Shown: piece after piece, positions 4,783 through 6,078 of the stretch
Layout: the number at the start of each line of letters is the position of its first letter
Numbering within the stretch: position 1 is the first letter of the stretch
Program-made: the position numbers and the translations under genes
Notes under the pieces: model-generated
Database searches by the model: none
Told to the model about the DNA's origin: nothing
The model's input: only the letters and a program-made list of their open reading frames with translations
DNA from: Actinomycetes bacterium
GTDB lineage: Bacteria; Actinomycetota; Actinomycetes; Actinomycetales; Cellulomonadaceae
Direction: 5' to 3'
Assembly: GCA_023460255.1 (NCBI GenBank)
Contig: JAEWQZ010000421.1
Coordinates: forward strand, 1-6,078
Length of the DNA: 6,078 bases

Positions 4783-5837
4783 CGGCCGACACGCAGCAGG
4801 CCGACCCGGGTCGCGGTCCCGGTCGCAGCCTCCCCCACGCCCCCACGCTGGAGGAGGTCGCCCGCCGGGCCGGCGTCTCGCGCTCCACGGCCTCGCGCGC
4901 GATCAACGGTGGCCTCAAGGTCAGCCCGGCGGCGCAGGCCGCCGTCGACGCGGCGATCGCGGAGCTCGACTACACGCCCAACCGCGCGGCGCGCAGCCTC
5001 GTCACCCGGCGCACGGACTCCGTGGCACTGGTCGTGCCGGAGCCGGACGAGCGCGTCCTGTCCGACCCGTACTTCGCGGGCACCCTCCAGGGCATCAGCG
5101 CCGCGCTGGACCCGACCGACATCCAGCTCGTCCTCCTCATCGCCCGCCGGGGCGAGCAGGCCCAGCGCACCACCCGCTACCTGCTCAACAGGCACGTCGA
5201 CGGCGCCGTCGTCGTCTCCCACCACCGCGACGACGCGCTCGACCAGGTGCTGCACGACTCCCGCCTCGCGACGGTGTTCGTCGGCCGGCCCTGGGCGGCG
5301 GCCGAGGGCACGACGTACGTCGACGTCGACAACGAGCACGGCGGCCGGCTCGCCACCGAGCACCTCATCAAGGCCGGCTGCACGCGCATCGGGACGATCG
5401 CGGGGCCGCTGGACATGGCCGCCGGCCTCGACCGCCTCTCCGGGTGGCGCGCGGCCCTGCACGACGCGGGCCTGTCCGACGAGGCCATGGCGCGCGGCGA
5501 CTTCACGACGGCGGGCGGCGCGGCGGCCTGCGAGCGGCTGCTCGCCGCCTACCCGGACATCGACGGGATCTTCGCCGCCTCCGACCTCATGGCCGCGGGC
5601 GCGCTCAACGTCCTCGCGCGCCACGGCCGGGCGGTGCCCGACGACATCAAGGTGGTCGGCTACGACGACCTCGGTGTGGCCTCGTCGACGACCCCGCCCC
5701 TGACGACCCTGCGCAACCCGGTGGTCGAGATGAGCCGGGCCGCCGGCGAGCTCCTCCTGGCGAAGATCGCCGGCAGCCTCGACGAGGCCGAGCCGCGGAT
5801 CTTCCACGCCGAGCTGGTCGTCCGCGAATCGGCCTGA
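4779..5837 (+). CDS. LacI-family transcriptional repressor, CebR/CelR-like
   Basis: Encodes 352 residues, typical for LacI/GalR proteins. A 22-residue polar tail precedes the helix-turn-helix TLEEVARRAGVSRSTASRAI (23-42), whose recognition helix starts at R35-S36. The hinge helix PNRAARSLVTRRTD is at 67-80. The periplasmic-binding-protein-like ligand domain runs from about 82 (VALVVPEP) to the end. It shows DVDNEHGGRLA (182-192), IAGPLDMAAG (207-216), FAASDLMAAGAL (265-276), VVGYDD (292-297) and LTTLRNP (309-315... family-typical). These features resemble the cellobiose-responsive CelR/CebR group as I remember it, and the operator in front of bgl has the matching sequence class. It lies second in the operon it probably controls, giving negative feedback. 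The inducer is inferred to be cellobiose or a related beta-glucoside. The start is fixed by the overlap and ribosome binding site; an in-frame extension to 4638 lies inside bgl. Confidence 0.92.
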   Translation: MTADTQQADPGRGPGRSLPHAPTLEEVARRAGVSRSTASRAINGGLKVSPAAQAAVDAAIAELDYTPNRAARSLVTRRTDSVALVVPEPDERVLSDPYFAGTLQGISAALDPTDIQLVLLIARRGEQAQRTTRYLLNRHVDGAVVVSHHRDDALDQVLHDSRLATVFVGRPWAAAEGTTYVDVDNEHGGRLATEHLIKAGCTRIGTIAGPLDMAAGLDRLSGWRAALHDAGLSDEAMARGDFTTAGGAAACERLLAAYPDIDGIFAASDLMAAGALNVLARHGRAVPDDIKVVGYDDLGVASSTTPPLTTLRNPVVEMSRAAGELLLAKIAGSLDEAEPRIFHAELVVRESA

Positions 5838-5859
5838 GAGTGCCGAGCAGGCGGACCGC

Positions 5860-6078
5860 GTGAGCCTGGCGCGTCGGCTCGGGCTGCGCGACGCCGTCGT
5901 ACTCGGCCTCGGTGCCATGCTCGGCGCCGGCGTCTTCGTGGTGTTCGCCCCCGCCGCCGCGGCCGCCAGGGGCGCGCTGCCCCTCGCGCTCGTCCTCGCC
6001 GCCGCCGTCGCGTGGGCCAACGCGGACTCCTCCGCGCGGCTGGCCGCACGGCACCCCACCTCCGGCGGTGCGTACGCG
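5860..6078 (+). CDS. APC-superfamily permease, N-terminal part, cut by window edge
   Basis: The frame stays open from a GTG at 5860 to the last base, giving 73 residues with no stop. Helix 1 is about 12-32 and carries GAMLGAGVF (18-26), the glycine-rich unwound segment where APC-family carriers bind the substrate's carboxyl and amino groups. Helix 2 is about 39-55, and RHPTSGGAYA (64-73) is the conserved entry to helix 3 in amino acid/polyamine carriers. Most of the 12 expected helices lie beyond the window. The start has a weak AGCAGG (5846-5851) 8 bases upstream and no alternative near it. Only 22 bp separate it from the repressor stop, with no promoter or terminator seen, so it may be a third operon gene. 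The substrate cannot be told; an amino acid is likelier than a sugar. Confidence 0.8.
   Translation, partial: MSLARRLGLRDAVVLGLGAMLGAGVFVVFAPAAAAARGALPLALVLAAAVAWANADSSARLAARHPTSGGAYA

Noticed and set aside
4488..6059. Minus-strand open frame of 523 residues opposite the repressor and permease
   Set aside because: Antisense to two recognised genes, with no domain; an effect of stop-poor GC-rich sequence.
1..6078. CRISPR array, tRNA, rRNA, insertion sequence, toxin-antitoxin or phage gene
   Set aside because: I looked for regularly spaced repeats, cloverleaf-type sequence, terminal inverted repeats and transposase or integrase motifs and saw none.

Overview
The window is a stretch of very GC-rich DNA from an actinobacterium. 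The evidence is a WhiB-family regulator, a PdtaS-type histidine kinase, leaderless GTG starts and TAnnnT-type -10 boxes. The cellobiose-type glycoside hydrolase 1 plus LacI module suggests a plant-polymer-using member of the Micrococcales (Cellulomonas-like), but that placement is an inference. Six genes are visible, five complete and one cut by the right edge. Every complete gene ends in TGA.

Left part (1-1130): a small four-helix membrane protein of unknown function on the minus strand (71-523) diverges from whiB1/wblE (759-1007, plus), with a 235-bp gap between them. The whiB1 leader contains direct repeats and a sequence able to pair with the whiB1 ribosome binding site. A strong hairpin at 1021-1067 separates whiB1 from the convergent histidine kinase.

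Middle part (1131-3180): a cytosolic GAF-PAS-HisKA_2-HATPase kinase of the PdtaS type (1131-2606, minus) diverges across 70 bp from a DUF2505 gene (2677-3180, plus). From memory, whiB1 and pdtaS are also convergent neighbours in Mycobacterium tuberculosis (Rv3219/Rv3220c), so this block looks like old actinobacterial synteny. Both products have been tied to nitric oxide sensing in mycobacteria. Here the kinase keeps only one of the two GAF cysteines.

Right part (3181-6078): a sugar-use operon. A clear promoter (TTGACA-N17-CAGGAT) is followed by a CebR/CelR-like operator (TGGGATCGCTCTCA), a strong leader hairpin, a GH1 beta-glucosidase (3340-4782) and, by a 4-bp ATGA overlap, a LacI-family repressor (4779-5837). 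After 22 bp the start of an APC-family permease follows (5860 to the edge). The simplest model is that the LacI protein represses its own operon until an imported beta-glucoside such as cellobiose binds it. The enzyme has no signal peptide, so it would hydrolyse sugar inside the cell. No sugar importer is visible.

I found no CRISPR array, insertion sequence, RNA gene or phage feature, and no clearly new system. The most useful leads are regulatory: two near-identical leaderless promoters, the whiB1 leader, the bgl operator and hairpin, and two residue substitutions at functionally loaded positions (kinase GAF cysteine, GH1 TENG motif).
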